A DNA stretch of 64,000 bases from Campylobacteraceae bacterium (GCA_031284315.1 JAITAB010000021.1:1-64000), one strand, 5' to 3'. Shown: positions 53,981 through 63,700, counted from the first letter of the stretch. The notes: generated by a model from the letters alone, not told the origin. Made by a program: numbers and translations.

Positions 53981-55257
53981 ATTTTGATTTTACAAAGACA
54001 AGCGAAGCATGCGTAAAATGCGGCAAATGTATTCCAAGTTGTACGATTCATCAAATAAACGCTGACGAAGTTACCTCTCCGCGCGGCTTTTTAGAACTTG
54101 CGGGAGCGTATCAAAGGGGCGAATTGGAATTGGATAAAAACGCTAAAGATATATTTGAAAAGTGTTTTTTATGCACTACATGCGTGAGTATTTGCCCGAC
54201 TTCGCTGCCAACGGATATAGCCATAGAAAATATCCGCCGCGATATTGCGGAGAAATTTGGCATTGCATGGTTCAAAAGAGCCTATTTTTTTCTGTTAAGA
54301 CATAGAAAAATGATGGATTTTTCACTCTCTTTGGGGGCATATTTTCTGCCTCTTTTATTTAAGATTGACCGCGAAGCGCAGTCCATGAGAGCGCGGTTTT
54401 GGCTGCCGTATATAAATAAAAGAGTATTTCCGATTTTAAATAAAAAAAGTTTTTTAAACTCTCATGAGCAGTTTATACAAAACGCCCCCGATAAAAGTTT
54501 GAAAGCCGCCGTATTTGCGGGCTGTTTTTCAAATTATCATTATACAAAAACAGCCGAAAGTCTGCTTGAAATCTTAAAAGCTTTAAAAATCAATGTACTG
54601 CTGCCCAAAAAACAGCGCTGCTGCGGCGCGAGCGCGTTTTTCACGGGAGATTTTAAAACAGTGGATACGCTTATACGGGCAAATGTTGAATATTTTGAGA
54701 CTTTTTTGGACGCCGTGGACGCTATTATCATTCCCGAAGCCACTTGCGCGGCGATGATAAAAGAGGATTGGGAGCGGTTTATGTCCGAAGATATTGAAAT
54801 GGCAAAACGCATAAAAAAAATAACCGCGAAAGTTTTTATGGCAAGCGAATGGCTTTATAAAAAGACGAATCTTTTGGAATATCTGAAAAGCCTAAATATC
54901 ACCCAAAAAGAGCGCATCACCTATCATGACCCATGCCATGCGAGAAAAGTTTTGAAAATATTCAAAGAGCCGCGCGCGCTTTTGGCTGAAAATTACGAAC
55001 TGTCCGAGATGAGCGACCCTGCGCAGTGCTGCGGATTTGGCGGCGTAACAATGCAGAGTGAAAAATTTGAATTGGCAAAAATGGCGGTAAAACCGAAAAT
55101 AGAGATGATAAAAGAGACCGGCGCGAAAATCCTCAGCGCAGAGTGCGGCGCATGCAGAATGCAGCTAACAAACGCCATAGATAAAAGCGGCGCGGAAGTG
55201 AAATTTAAACACCCGTTAGAATTAATCGCAGAAATTATCAGAGCAAAACAAACTTAA
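53977..55257 (+). CDS. (Fe-S)-binding protein, GlcF/GlpC-like
   Basis: Two 4Fe-4S motifs 'CVKCGKCIPSCTIH' and 'CFLCTTCVSICPT'; CCG domains 'KQRCCGASAFFTGD' and 'DPAQCCGFGGVTMQSEKFELA'. Confidence 0.93.
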   Translation: MNFDFTKTSEACVKCGKCIPSCTIHQINADEVTSPRGFLELAGAYQRGELELDKNAKDIFEKCFLCTTCVSICPTSLPTDIAIENIRRDIAEKFGIAWFKRAYFFLLRHRKMMDFSLSLGAYFLPLLFKIDREAQSMRARFWLPYINKRVFPILNKKSFLNSHEQFIQNAPDKSLKAAVFAGCFSNYHYTKTAESLLEILKALKINVLLPKKQRCCGASAFFTGDFKTVDTLIRANVEYFETFLDAVDAIIIPEATCAAMIKEDWERFMSEDIEMAKRIKKITAKVFMASEWLYKKTNLLEYLKSLNITQKERITYHDPCHARKVLKIFKEPRALLAENYELSEMSDPAQCCGFGGVTMQSEKFELAKMAVKPKIEMIKETGAKILSAECGACRMQLTNAIDKSGAEVKFKHPLELIAEIIRAKQT

Positions 55258-55506
55258 ATATTTAAACTATTGTTGTATTTTTTTGGATTGCCGCGTTTTT
55301 GTAATGACAACCATTTATGTCATACATTACTGACATGTCTGGCAATCGCCAACCTTCCCAAGGGGCGCAATGACAACCATTTCCGTCATTCCCGCGATAT
55401 AACGACAAGCAAAATGTATGACACTCCATTCCGTCATTCCCGCGCCCGAACGACAAATTTTCGCAGAAAACGCATATCGTGAGGGAAAGCGGGAATCCAA
55501 ACCTTC

Positions 55507-55642
55507 CGTCATTCCCGCGCAGGCGGGAATCCAAAAGAAAAACAAAAAATGGCAAAAAAATTAAAACATTTCATTTTTTCATTTTTTGGATTTTAAAACA
55601 TTGAAGTAAAAAGAATAGATTCCCGCCTACGCGGGAATGACG
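55507..55642. repeat. REPIN/MITE-like composite element copy 1
   Basis: CGTCATTCCCGCGCAGGCGGGAATCCAAA ... GATTCCCGCCTACGCGGGAATGACG: inverted palindromic termini around an AT-rich core. Confidence 0.8.
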
Positions 55643-55864
55643 GAATTGCGCCGCTTTCTTAAATTTCTTTTTGGATTTCCGCATTCCTCGCAAATATCGT
55701 TTTCTGCGAAAACTTTTTGCTCGCGCGGGAATGACGGAAGGAGACGATGGAATGACATAGAGAAGGACGGAGAGAAAGCGGGAATGACATAGAGAGGTAA
55801 TTCCCGCGATATAACGACAAGCAAAATGTATGACACTCCTTTTCGTCATTCCCGCGACCCTCTA

Positions 55865-55979
55865 TGTCATTCCCGTGAAAACGGGAATCCAAACTAATAA
55901 ATAAAAATTATTTCATCTTATTATTGGCGACAGCCTTTTTGTTGTAATAATATAGATTCCCGCCTGCGCGGGAATGACA
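55865..55979. repeat. REPIN/MITE-like composite element copy 2
   Basis: TGTCATTCCCGTGAAAACGGGAATCCAAACTAATAA ... GATTCCCGCCTGCGCGGGAATGACA. Confidence 0.78.
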
Positions 55980-56254
55980 TAAGGAACGCGGGAATGACGG
56001 AGGAATGAATTTCCTCACTTCTCATGAGGCGCGGGAATGACAAAGGGATACATGTATTTCACTTGTCATGCGGGAATGGCATAATAAATACATAATTTTA
56101 TTTGTCATGCTCGCGCGGGAATGATGGAAAGTTCACAAACAAACAGAGATTTGGAGTTGAATTACTCAACTCCAAATTGGTATTTTCCAATGACAACTCT
56201 TAAAAAAGAGAAGTCAAAGATATAAATTCAACTCCAAACTGCTTTCAGATGCTC

Positions 56255-58567
56255 TTACAACTCCTGCCAATATAGATACGGTAAGCCGTTGTTTTTGTTG
56301 GCGTCTATTTTCCATGGGCTTGTGTCGTTATCTCCGAAAGACCAGCCAAGACCGCCGTTGCCGTCGCCGTTTATGTCATCGCTATAAGTTGATTTGGTTT
56401 TAAACTGCCCTATGGTTTTATCCGTTCCCACAGCGCCGTTTACTGTGCCTGTTACGCTCATGGTATTCAGTGCGAAATTGTTTGAAACCGTATTAGCGTT
56501 GATAACGCCTGCTATGCGGTTTGTATTAGTCGCTCCGTTTACAGACGGATTTATAGCGGCATTGTTCTGGACAACGGATACACCGCCGACATTTGCAATA
56601 AGTCCCGCGATACCGCCGACTTGATCTGTTCCGCTAACGCTTCCTGTCGTATAAGTGTTGACTATGGCAGCCGCGTTAAAAATATATCCCGAGATACCGC
56701 CGACATAGTTGCCTGTTCCGCTAATGTTTCCCGTTGCGTAAGCGTTGATTATGGTAGCATTGTTGGTGTAAACATATCCCGCGATACCGCCCAGTCTTTC
56801 GGTTCCGTTGACATTTGCCGTCGAATAACTGCTGGCTATAATAGAATAACTGCCAACTTGTCCTGCGATACCGCCTGCATAAGCGCTACTGCTAATCTCT
56901 CCTGTCATATAACTGTTGGTTATATTCGAGTAACTGCTCAAACTCCCTACGATGCCGCCTACATAGCCATAGTTATAGCTACCACTGGTTGCGTTTCCGC
57001 TTATATTGCCTATTACATAACTATTATCCACAACGGAAGAACTGGTCAATGTCCCGACAATACCGCCTATAGTTTGTCCAGTCATATTTATATTTACTAT
57101 TGCATGGCTGTCGGCTATGGAACCGCTTTCTACGCTTCCCGCGATACCTCCAAAATAGTTACCCGTTCCGCTGATATTTCCGATAAAATAACTGTTGATT
57201 ATCGCGTTGCTGCCTCCGGCAACTCTTCCTACGATGCCGCCCATACGAGCTTCACCGGTCTTGCTGCTATGAATGTTTCCTATTACATGACTATCTATTA
57301 TCGTGCTGTTGCTGAAATATCCCGCGATGCCGCCTCTGGAAATTCCAGAGCCGTTGATACTTCCTATTACATAGACATTTGATATATTACTGCTAAGCAC
57401 ATATCCCGCGATGCCGCCCGTATAAGAGCCTCCGTTTACGCTTTTACCCTCCGCTATTTCCACTCCGAGATTTCTTATCTGCGCATTGCTGATATATCCG
57501 AATAGTCCTTGATAATTAGTCGTTTTACTTATCCACAAGTTAGTTATCTTATATCCGTTACCGTTAATGGTACCATTAAAACGATAAGCGGCAGTATTGT
57601 TCCCTATAGCATTCCACCCCGTACTCTCAAATCCAGCCTCTGTCTCGTTAAGGTTTATATCGTTCATGAGTATATATTTGCCTGAGAGGTTGTTTCTGAT
57701 ATTGTCTAAGCCTGTTTGGTCTGTTATCTCCGTAACATTAGAAGCTGCGTAAAGAATAATGCTTTCGGTTAGATTGTGGTTTGTCAATACAGTATCATCG
57801 CCTGCTTTGTACCATGAGCCTGATTTTATATCTGAGGGGTTTATTATGCCCTCGTTAACAGGTATAGCTTCTATGAAGTCAAGGTTTTCATCATAAAAGT
57901 TTATAAGGTGAGTAATTACAGGAGCTTCAACCGTAATCTGGGCAGTACTGCTTGTAATGCCTGCTGTTTTATTGCCATTGACATTATTGTTTGTATTAGT
58001 AACTATGACATAGTAATACAAAGTTCCTGCATTTGTCGTTGAGGGAGTATAAGTACTTTGTGCTGCTCCCGATATTAAATCTCCGTTAGTATTGGAGTTT
58101 ACGGTATTACTGTACCATTGATATGAGAGTGTTCCTCCGTCAGTTACTGATGCCGTTACGCTAAGAGGCGTTGGAGTATCTCCCTCAGTGTATATTGCAT
58201 CTATCGGCTGAACGGTGATAGTTGGGGTTACGGCGTTTGTCGTAACGGTTGTATTACTGTTTGACGAACCTCCGCCTCCTCCGCAGTTGATTAAGAAAAA
58301 CGGAACAATCAATAAAACTAAGAGTTTTATTAAGCTATTAATAGAGAGAGGGAGAAGAGCTTTGAACTTAAATAAGTTTGAAACAATAGGATTAGTCTGA
58401 AACGAATTGTCAGACGACTTTAAATTTGTTTTATTTGTCTGAAATAACTTCTCGGACAATAAAGAGTCTATCCTGTTTGTAAAAGACAAATGAGAATTGT
58501 CTGAAACAAAAGAATTTGTCTTGGAGAGTTTGTCAGATAAATGGGAATGGGTTATGACAACCGACAT
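56255..58567 (-). CDS. GLUG-repeat surface lipoprotein with long N-terminal extension
   Basis: About 11 'GGIAGYxxxx' GLUG repeats; lipobox 'LLVLLIVPFFLINCGGGGGSS' at about residues 77-100; Ig-like 'LSYQWYSNT' domain; SD 'AAAAGGAG' before ATG 58567. Confidence 0.88.
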   Translation of the reverse strand: MSVVITHSHLSDKLSKTNSFVSDNSHLSFTNRIDSLLSEKLFQTNKTNLKSSDNSFQTNPIVSNLFKFKALLPLSINSLIKLLVLLIVPFFLINCGGGGGSSNSNTTVTTNAVTPTITVQPIDAIYTEGDTPTPLSVTASVTDGGTLSYQWYSNTVNSNTNGDLISGAAQSTYTPSTTNAGTLYYYVIVTNTNNNVNGNKTAGITSSTAQITVEAPVITHLINFYDENLDFIEAIPVNEGIINPSDIKSGSWYKAGDDTVLTNHNLTESIILYAASNVTEITDQTGLDNIRNNLSGKYILMNDINLNETEAGFESTGWNAIGNNTAAYRFNGTINGNGYKITNLWISKTTNYQGLFGYISNAQIRNLGVEIAEGKSVNGGSYTGGIAGYVLSSNISNVYVIGSINGSGISRGGIAGYFSNSTIIDSHVIGNIHSSKTGEARMGGIVGRVAGGSNAIINSYFIGNISGTGNYFGGIAGSVESGSIADSHAIVNINMTGQTIGGIVGTLTSSSVVDNSYVIGNISGNATSGSYNYGYVGGIVGSLSSYSNITNSYMTGEISSSAYAGGIAGQVGSYSIIASSYSTANVNGTERLGGIAGYVYTNNATIINAYATGNISGTGNYVGGISGYIFNAAAIVNTYTTGSVSGTDQVGGIAGLIANVGGVSVVQNNAAINPSVNGATNTNRIAGVINANTVSNNFALNTMSVTGTVNGAVGTDKTIGQFKTKSTYSDDINGDGNGGLGWSFGDNDTSPWKIDANKNNGLPYLYWQEL

Positions 58568-58950
58568 GGGAAACTCCTTTTGGTTTAAAATAGATTGGGC
58601 GAATTATATCCGAAAAAAACTGAAATTGATATAAATCATCAATATCATAAGTTTTTCAATTGAAAAACTGAGTAATATTTCTTGGATTTATCTTTTTGTT
58701 ATTGCGCCCTGACAAAACAATTCATGAGATAAAAACCTTTTGTTATTGCAAAAGCCTGCCTTTTTTGTTATTGTGATCTGACGAAGTATGAAATTAAGCT
58801 TTCGTTCTCTGTCATTCCTGCGTCACTTTTCGTCATTCCCGCGACCGAACGACAAGTTTTCGCAGAAAACGCATATCGTGAGGGAAGGCGGGAATCCACC
58901 CCTTCCGTCATTCCCTCGTCACTTTTCGTCATTCCCGCACGCTCCCCTAT

Positions 58951-59094
58951 GTCATTCCCGCGCAGGCGGGAATCCAAACTAATAATTCTAAAATATAAAA
59001 AAAATAAAAGAGAGTTATAAAATGTCAATTCTTTTTATATTGTCTTTATTTGTTTATAAATACTCTTTTGGATTCCCGCCTGCGCGGGAATGAC
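58951..59094. repeat. REPIN/MITE-like composite element copy 3 (best preserved)
   Basis: GTCATTCCCGCGCAGGCGGGAATCCAAA ... TTTGGATTCCCGCCTGCGCGGGAATGAC: exact 28-bp terminal inverted repeats, 144 bp overall. Confidence 0.88.
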
Positions 59095-59242
59095 GGAGAG
59101 AATTTGAGTAATTTTGTCAGCTTGTAGCGTAATGGCAACTATTTATGTCATACCCGCGACCGAACGACAAGTTTTCGCAGAAAACGCATATCGTAAGGGA
59201 AGGCGGGAATCCACCCCTTCCGTCATTCCCGCGTCACTTTTC

Positions 59243-59397
59243 GTCATTCCCGCGCAGGCGGGAATCCAAACTAATAATTCTAAAATATAAAAATGCGAAA
59301 AAAATAAAAGAGAATTATAAAATGTCAATTCTTTTTATATTGTCTTTGTTTGTTTGTAAATATTCTTTTTTGGATTGCTGCACTTCGCTCGCAATGG
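59243..59397. repeat. REPIN/MITE-like composite element copy 4 (right end degenerate)
   Basis: Left end and AT-rich core nearly match copy 3; right end diverged to TTGGATTGCTGCACTTCGCTCGCAATGG. Confidence 0.75.
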
Positions 59398-59513
59398 AAA
59401 TAATCGCTCTTTTTTATTGTCCATGTATGCAATAATGTATGTTGATAAATTAAAGGCTTGCTTTGTGTCTGATTTTCGTTTTGATGTTTTCATATAAAGC
59501 TGTAAAAAAACAA

Positions 59514-59540
59514 AAACTCTGCCGTTTTCAGGCAGAGTTT
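59514..59540 (-). terminator. terminator of the DASS transporter gene
   Basis: AAACTCTGCC-GTTTTCA-GGCAGAGTTT just downstream on the minus strand, followed on that strand by TTTTTGTTTTTTT. Confidence 0.78.
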
Positions 59541-59547
59541 AATGTTT

Positions 59548-61086
59548 TTAAGGCGCGACAGCTGCAGCCGGAGTTATCATATCTCCTACTACATACAGAA
59601 CCCATGGAACCTCTATAATGAGAAACACTACAAGGAATATAAGCCCAAATATCGTTCCAAGCCTCCAGAAATCCGCACCCTTTATGTATCCTGAACCAAA
59701 ATAGACAGGCGAAGGTCCCGTACCGTACGGAGTGATGATACCCATGATACCCAAAGAGAGCATCATAAGAACGGTTACAAGATAGACATTTACGCCCTCA
59801 ATTGCCTGCGCCATTACGATAAAGAGTACAAGCAGCGCCGTAACATGAGCAGTGGTTGAAGCAAAAAAGTAGTGCAATAGATAAAACGCCAATACCAACC
59901 CCAAAATAGCCGCCATAGGCGAGAAACCGACAAGATACGCTTTAAGTATTTCGGAAAACCAGCCCAAAAAGCCCACATTTTTCAAGCCTTCCGCCAAAGC
60001 GACCAAAGTGGCAAACCATGTCAAAACATTCCATGCGGGTTTGTTGCTCAAAAAATCATTCCATGAGATGATTTTAGCCGCAAGCATAAAAATGATGACA
60101 AATACCGCCGTTGTTGTAGCATTAATTTCTATGAAACTCCCCTTTACGGCATCTACCGAAGAGAGTATCCAAAACACAAGAGCAAACACGGATATGCCTA
60201 TCATCCATTTTTCTCTTGAAGTTATCAAACCAAGTTTTGTGTACTCGTCTTTCGCCCATGTAACGACTTCGGACGAACCTTTGGCTTCCGGCGGATAGAT
60301 AATGTAGCAAAGCAGAGGCGTTAAAATAAATAACAATATACCAGCAGGCAAAAATGCTATAAACCAGTTAAGCCAGCTTATCTCTGCAACGCCTGATTTT
60401 GCCGCTGTGGTTACGGCAAGCAAATTCGGAGCCAAACCCGTTAAAAACATGGAGCTTGTTACGCAAGTAATAGCCAGCGAAACCCACATGACATAAGAGC
60501 CTATTTTGCGCGGATTTTTATCAGGATATGAGTCAAACATGGGAGGAATTGAACTTACTATCGGATAGATAACGCCGCCGCTCCGCGCTGTATTGCTCGG
60601 AATAAAAGGAGCTAAAATACCGTCTGTAAGGGCTATCGCGTATCCAAGCCCAAGCGTTGATTTGCCGAGTTTTTGCACAAGAGCAAGAGCCAGCCTTCTT
60701 CCAAGACCGCTTTGCTGATACCCAAGTCCGATAGCAAAAGCCGCGAAAATGAGCCAAACGGTAGAATTTGAAAAACCTGTTAACCCCCAATTTATAGCGC
60801 TTCCGCTGCTTATGACAGCTTCTGGATCGCCCGATTTGGCAGGACCTACTTTGAAAAATACCGCTATGGCAACGCCGATAAGTCCAACAAGCGCGGGCGG
60901 AATCGGCTCCAAAATAAGCCCGACTATAACGCCTATGAATATACTAAGGTATATCCAGATAGCGTGAGTTAGCTGCGGCTCGCCGCCGATAACGGCTTTG
61001 TCTGCAAAATCTATCGCAAAGCATCCTATGAGATAAACAACGATACCAACTGCAAACGGTATCGCAAGCTTGATGTACTTGTTCAT
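59548..61086 (-). CDS. DASS/SLC13-family anion:Na+ symporter
   Basis: About 12 TM; 'GLTGFSNSTVWLIFAAFAIGLGYQQSGLGRRLALALVQKLGKSTLGLGYAIALTDGILAPFIPSNTARSGGVIYPI', 'GIITPYGTGPSPVYFGSGYIKGADFWRLG'. Start ATG 61086 preferred over 61101. Confidence 0.92.
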   Translation of the reverse strand: MNKYIKLAIPFAVGIVVYLIGCFAIDFADKAVIGGEPQLTHAIWIYLSIFIGVIVGLILEPIPPALVGLIGVAIAVFFKVGPAKSGDPEAVISSGSAINWGLTGFSNSTVWLIFAAFAIGLGYQQSGLGRRLALALVQKLGKSTLGLGYAIALTDGILAPFIPSNTARSGGVIYPIVSSIPPMFDSYPDKNPRKIGSYVMWVSLAITCVTSSMFLTGLAPNLLAVTTAAKSGVAEISWLNWFIAFLPAGILLFILTPLLCYIIYPPEAKGSSEVVTWAKDEYTKLGLITSREKWMIGISVFALVFWILSSVDAVKGSFIEINATTTAVFVIIFMLAAKIISWNDFLSNKPAWNVLTWFATLVALAEGLKNVGFLGWFSEILKAYLVGFSPMAAILGLVLAFYLLHYFFASTTAHVTALLVLFIVMAQAIEGVNVYLVTVLMMLSLGIMGIITPYGTGPSPVYFGSGYIKGADFWRLGTIFGLIFLVVFLIIEVPWVLYVVGDMITPAAAVAP

Positions 61087-61508
61087 ACATCCTCCTTTCA
61101 AATTAAATTAAATCTTCAAACAAACTCTAATGCTCAAAACATCAAATCAACTAATTTTATTACTTAATAAATTAAAGTATTATAAAAAATATGTTTTTTA
61201 GGAGTTATTTTGATATGAACATAAAATACAATAAAATCGCGCTATTTAAATATATTACAATATAAACTAAAATGTTACCATTTAAGTTTATTAAAAGCTA
61301 TTTTTTAAGATTCTCCCGTCCGCAAAAATCTGGTAAAATTAATATTTGTTTATTTTATTCCAAGTAACAATAATTCAAACTTAAAGCAGATAACTACTGT
61401 TAAATAAGACGATTCTTCAAAGAATGGTTAAAAATTAATCATACCCTTGCATAAAAAGACAAATCTCAAATGCTAATATTTCATCAAATCATTTTTAAAG
61501 GAGTTCAG

Positions 61509-62813
61509 ATGAGAAAAAAAATAGTTTCTCTCTTAACGCTGCCGGCTGTTTTGGCGGCACAAGAAGAAGAGGCTGCGGAAGCTGCTGTGGAAGCCGTGTT
61601 AAATACGGGCGATACGGCATGGATCATAGTTGCGACTACACTTGTCATGCTTATGACGCCTGCGGGATTGGCGCTCTTTTACGGAGGCATGTCGCGCTCA
61701 AAAAACCTTTTGAATACAATGGCGATGAGCGTGGGAGGCTATATAGTAGCAGGACTTGTCTGGGTAGTAGTAGGCTACTCTTTGGCATTTGGGGCGGATA
61801 TAGGAGGACTGATAGGATTTGACGGATTTTTCCTCAAAAATATCGCGGTAGGCGACCTTGACGGAAGAACTATTCCAACGATACTTTTTGCAACTTTCCA
61901 AATGACTTTTGCGGGTATTACCTTAGCTCTTGTAAGCGGTGCGCCTATTGAAAGGTTGAAATTCAGCACATGGCTGATTTTCAGCGTTATATGGATAATA
62001 GCCGTTTATGCGCCTATCTGCCACTGGGTATGGGGCGGCGGCTTTTTGGGAAGCGATGGAGTGCTTGACTTTGCGGGCGGTACGGTCGTACATATCAATG
62101 CAGGCGTTGCAGGGCTTGTTATAGTATTGCTGCTCGGCAAACGCGCAGATTACGGCAAACCGATATTCCCTTCATCAGTTTCATTCACGCTACTTGGCGC
62201 GGTTTTGCTCTGGTTTGGCTGGTTCGGATTTAACGGCGGAAGCCAGTTAGCCGCAGACGGCATAGCGTCAAACGCCGTTTTGGTAACAAATATCGCGGCT
62301 TCGGCGGCAGCTTTGGCATGGATGTTAATAGAATATATCACATATAAAAAATTTACGCTTATCGGTATCGCATCAGGTATCGTAGCAGGACTTGTAGGCA
62401 TCACTCCTGCGGCTGGATTTGTTGATACTTTGGGCGCATTGGTGATAGGTTTGGGTGCAGGCGCACTTTCGTTTTACGCTGTAAATTCATTGAAAAAAGC
62501 TTTAAAATATGACGATTCGCTTGATGTTTTTGGAGTACATGCCATCTCCGGTATCTGGGGCGCGATAGCGACAGGTATCTTTGCAAATCCTGCTATCAAT
62601 GAAGCAGGCACGGGTTTATTGTATGGCAACCCGGGACAGGTTATCACTCAGATAGAAGGCGTTGTGGTTACCATTATTTATACGGCAATAGTAACGGCTA
62701 TAGTATTCAAAGTTGCGTCTCTAATCACGGGCGGAGCAAGAGTCAGCGCCGAAATAGAATCCCAGGGCTTGGATGAGACAGAACATGGCGAGAGAGCCTT
62801 CAATTTAAGATAA
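61509..62813 (+). CDS. amt: ammonium transporter
   Basis: 'TAWIIVATTLVMLMTPAGLALFYGGMSRSKNLLN', 'DFAGGTVVHINAGVAGL', 'LLWFGWFGFNGGSQLAADGIASNAVLVTNIAA', 'DDSLDVFGVHAISGIWGAIATGIFA'. Start ATG 61509. Confidence 0.97.
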   Translation: MRKKIVSLLTLPAVLAAQEEEAAEAAVEAVLNTGDTAWIIVATTLVMLMTPAGLALFYGGMSRSKNLLNTMAMSVGGYIVAGLVWVVVGYSLAFGADIGGLIGFDGFFLKNIAVGDLDGRTIPTILFATFQMTFAGITLALVSGAPIERLKFSTWLIFSVIWIIAVYAPICHWVWGGGFLGSDGVLDFAGGTVVHINAGVAGLVIVLLLGKRADYGKPIFPSSVSFTLLGAVLLWFGWFGFNGGSQLAADGIASNAVLVTNIAASAAALAWMLIEYITYKKFTLIGIASGIVAGLVGITPAAGFVDTLGALVIGLGAGALSFYAVNSLKKALKYDDSLDVFGVHAISGIWGAIATGIFANPAINEAGTGLLYGNPGQVITQIEGVVVTIIYTAIVTAIVFKVASLITGGARVSAEIESQGLDETEHGERAFNLR

Positions 62814-62821
62814 GGAATTGA

Positions 62822-63163
<342 letters not shown>

Positions 63164-63171
63164 ACTCTTTT

Positions 63172-63202
63172 GGGCAGGCAAGCTTTTGTCTGCCCTTTTT
63201 TT
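63172..63202 (+). terminator. Rho-independent terminator after glnK
   Basis: GGGCAGGCA-AGCTTT-TGTCTGCCC followed by TTTTTTT. Confidence 0.85.
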
Positions 63203-63295
63203 AAAATTTTACTTCCGCATTTTTATATTGCTTTTGCTTTTTAAGTATAGATTTTATCCTTTATGGTAGAATTTCATCTCCATGAAAGGAAATTT

Positions 63296-63577
63296 GTGAA
63301 AAAAATAGAGCTTAAAAACATTATCGCCGTAAATGGCAAATCATATCTTGTATCTACGATAAGCATGAAAATCAGACACAAATTTTTTGAAAAAGACGAT
63401 AATCTTTTGGTATATGAAACGATGGTATTTGAAATCAAAAATGATGATGAAGTGCTATATTCCAAACCGCTTTATAACGAACGATATGTAACTGTCGATG
63501 AAGCCATATCCGAACATGGCGCTATAGTACAAGATCCGTCAAGACTCTTTTTGCATCGAGAGTATAAAGTTGATTGA
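63296..63577 (+). CDS. hypothetical protein
   Basis: GTG start with SD 'AAAGGA'; about 93-aa soluble product 'KKIELKNIIAVNGKSYLVSTISMKIRHKFFEKDDNLLVYETMVFEIKNDDEVLYSKPLYNERY'. Confidence 0.6.
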   Translation: MKKIELKNIIAVNGKSYLVSTISMKIRHKFFEKDDNLLVYETMVFEIKNDDEVLYSKPLYNERYVTVDEAISEHGAIVQDPSRLFLHREYKVD

Positions 63578-63700
63578 AGTGTTAATTTTGGTAACTAAAA
63601 TGGAGATTTTTTTTACAAAACAAAATCCAGCCGAAAAACAAAGCGAACTATCAAAGGCTTTGCTTTATAATTAATAAATTATGTGTTTCAGGAGAGTAAT

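Larger units (their letters stand above)
55262..56130. repeat. repeat cluster A of palindromic 'ATTCCCGC(n)GCGGGAAT' elements
   Basis: Many copies of GTCATTCCCGC / GCGGGAATGAC; intact palindromes at 55511-55530, 55619-55638 and about 55955-55975; 56-bp imperfect direct repeat 55389-55444 / 55801-55856. Confidence 0.92.
58680..59400. repeat. repeat cluster B of the same palindromic family
   Basis: Tandem copies of a ~300-bp unit: 'CGCGACCGAACGACAAGTTTTCGCAGAAAACGCATATCGT(G/A)AGGGAAGGCGGGAATCCACCCCTTCCGTCATTCC' at about 58840-58914 and 59154-59230, each followed by a composite element. Confidence 0.9.

Noticed and set aside
55262-55892. ORFs with 'LDSRLRGNDG / RAGMTE' translations (55262-55555, 55571-55849, 55659-55892)
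   Set aside because: Classic translations of the GATTCCCGCCTGCGCGGGAATGAC repeat, not proteins.
56621-57382. 253-aa plus-strand ORF antisense to the GLUG gene
   Set aside because: Arises from codon periodicity of the GLUG repeats; no SD or recognisable domain.
58768-59328. ORFs 58768-59028, 58788-58982, 59143-59328, 59145-59435 in repeat cluster B
   Set aside because: Same repeat-derived artefact in both orientations.
55262-59400. CRISPR array in the repeat clusters
   Set aside because: Repeat spacing and length are irregular, units occur in both orientations, spacers are shared between copies, and no cas genes are present.
55262-59400. Insertion sequence or prophage
   Set aside because: No transposase, integrase or phage structural gene seen; only non-autonomous repeats.
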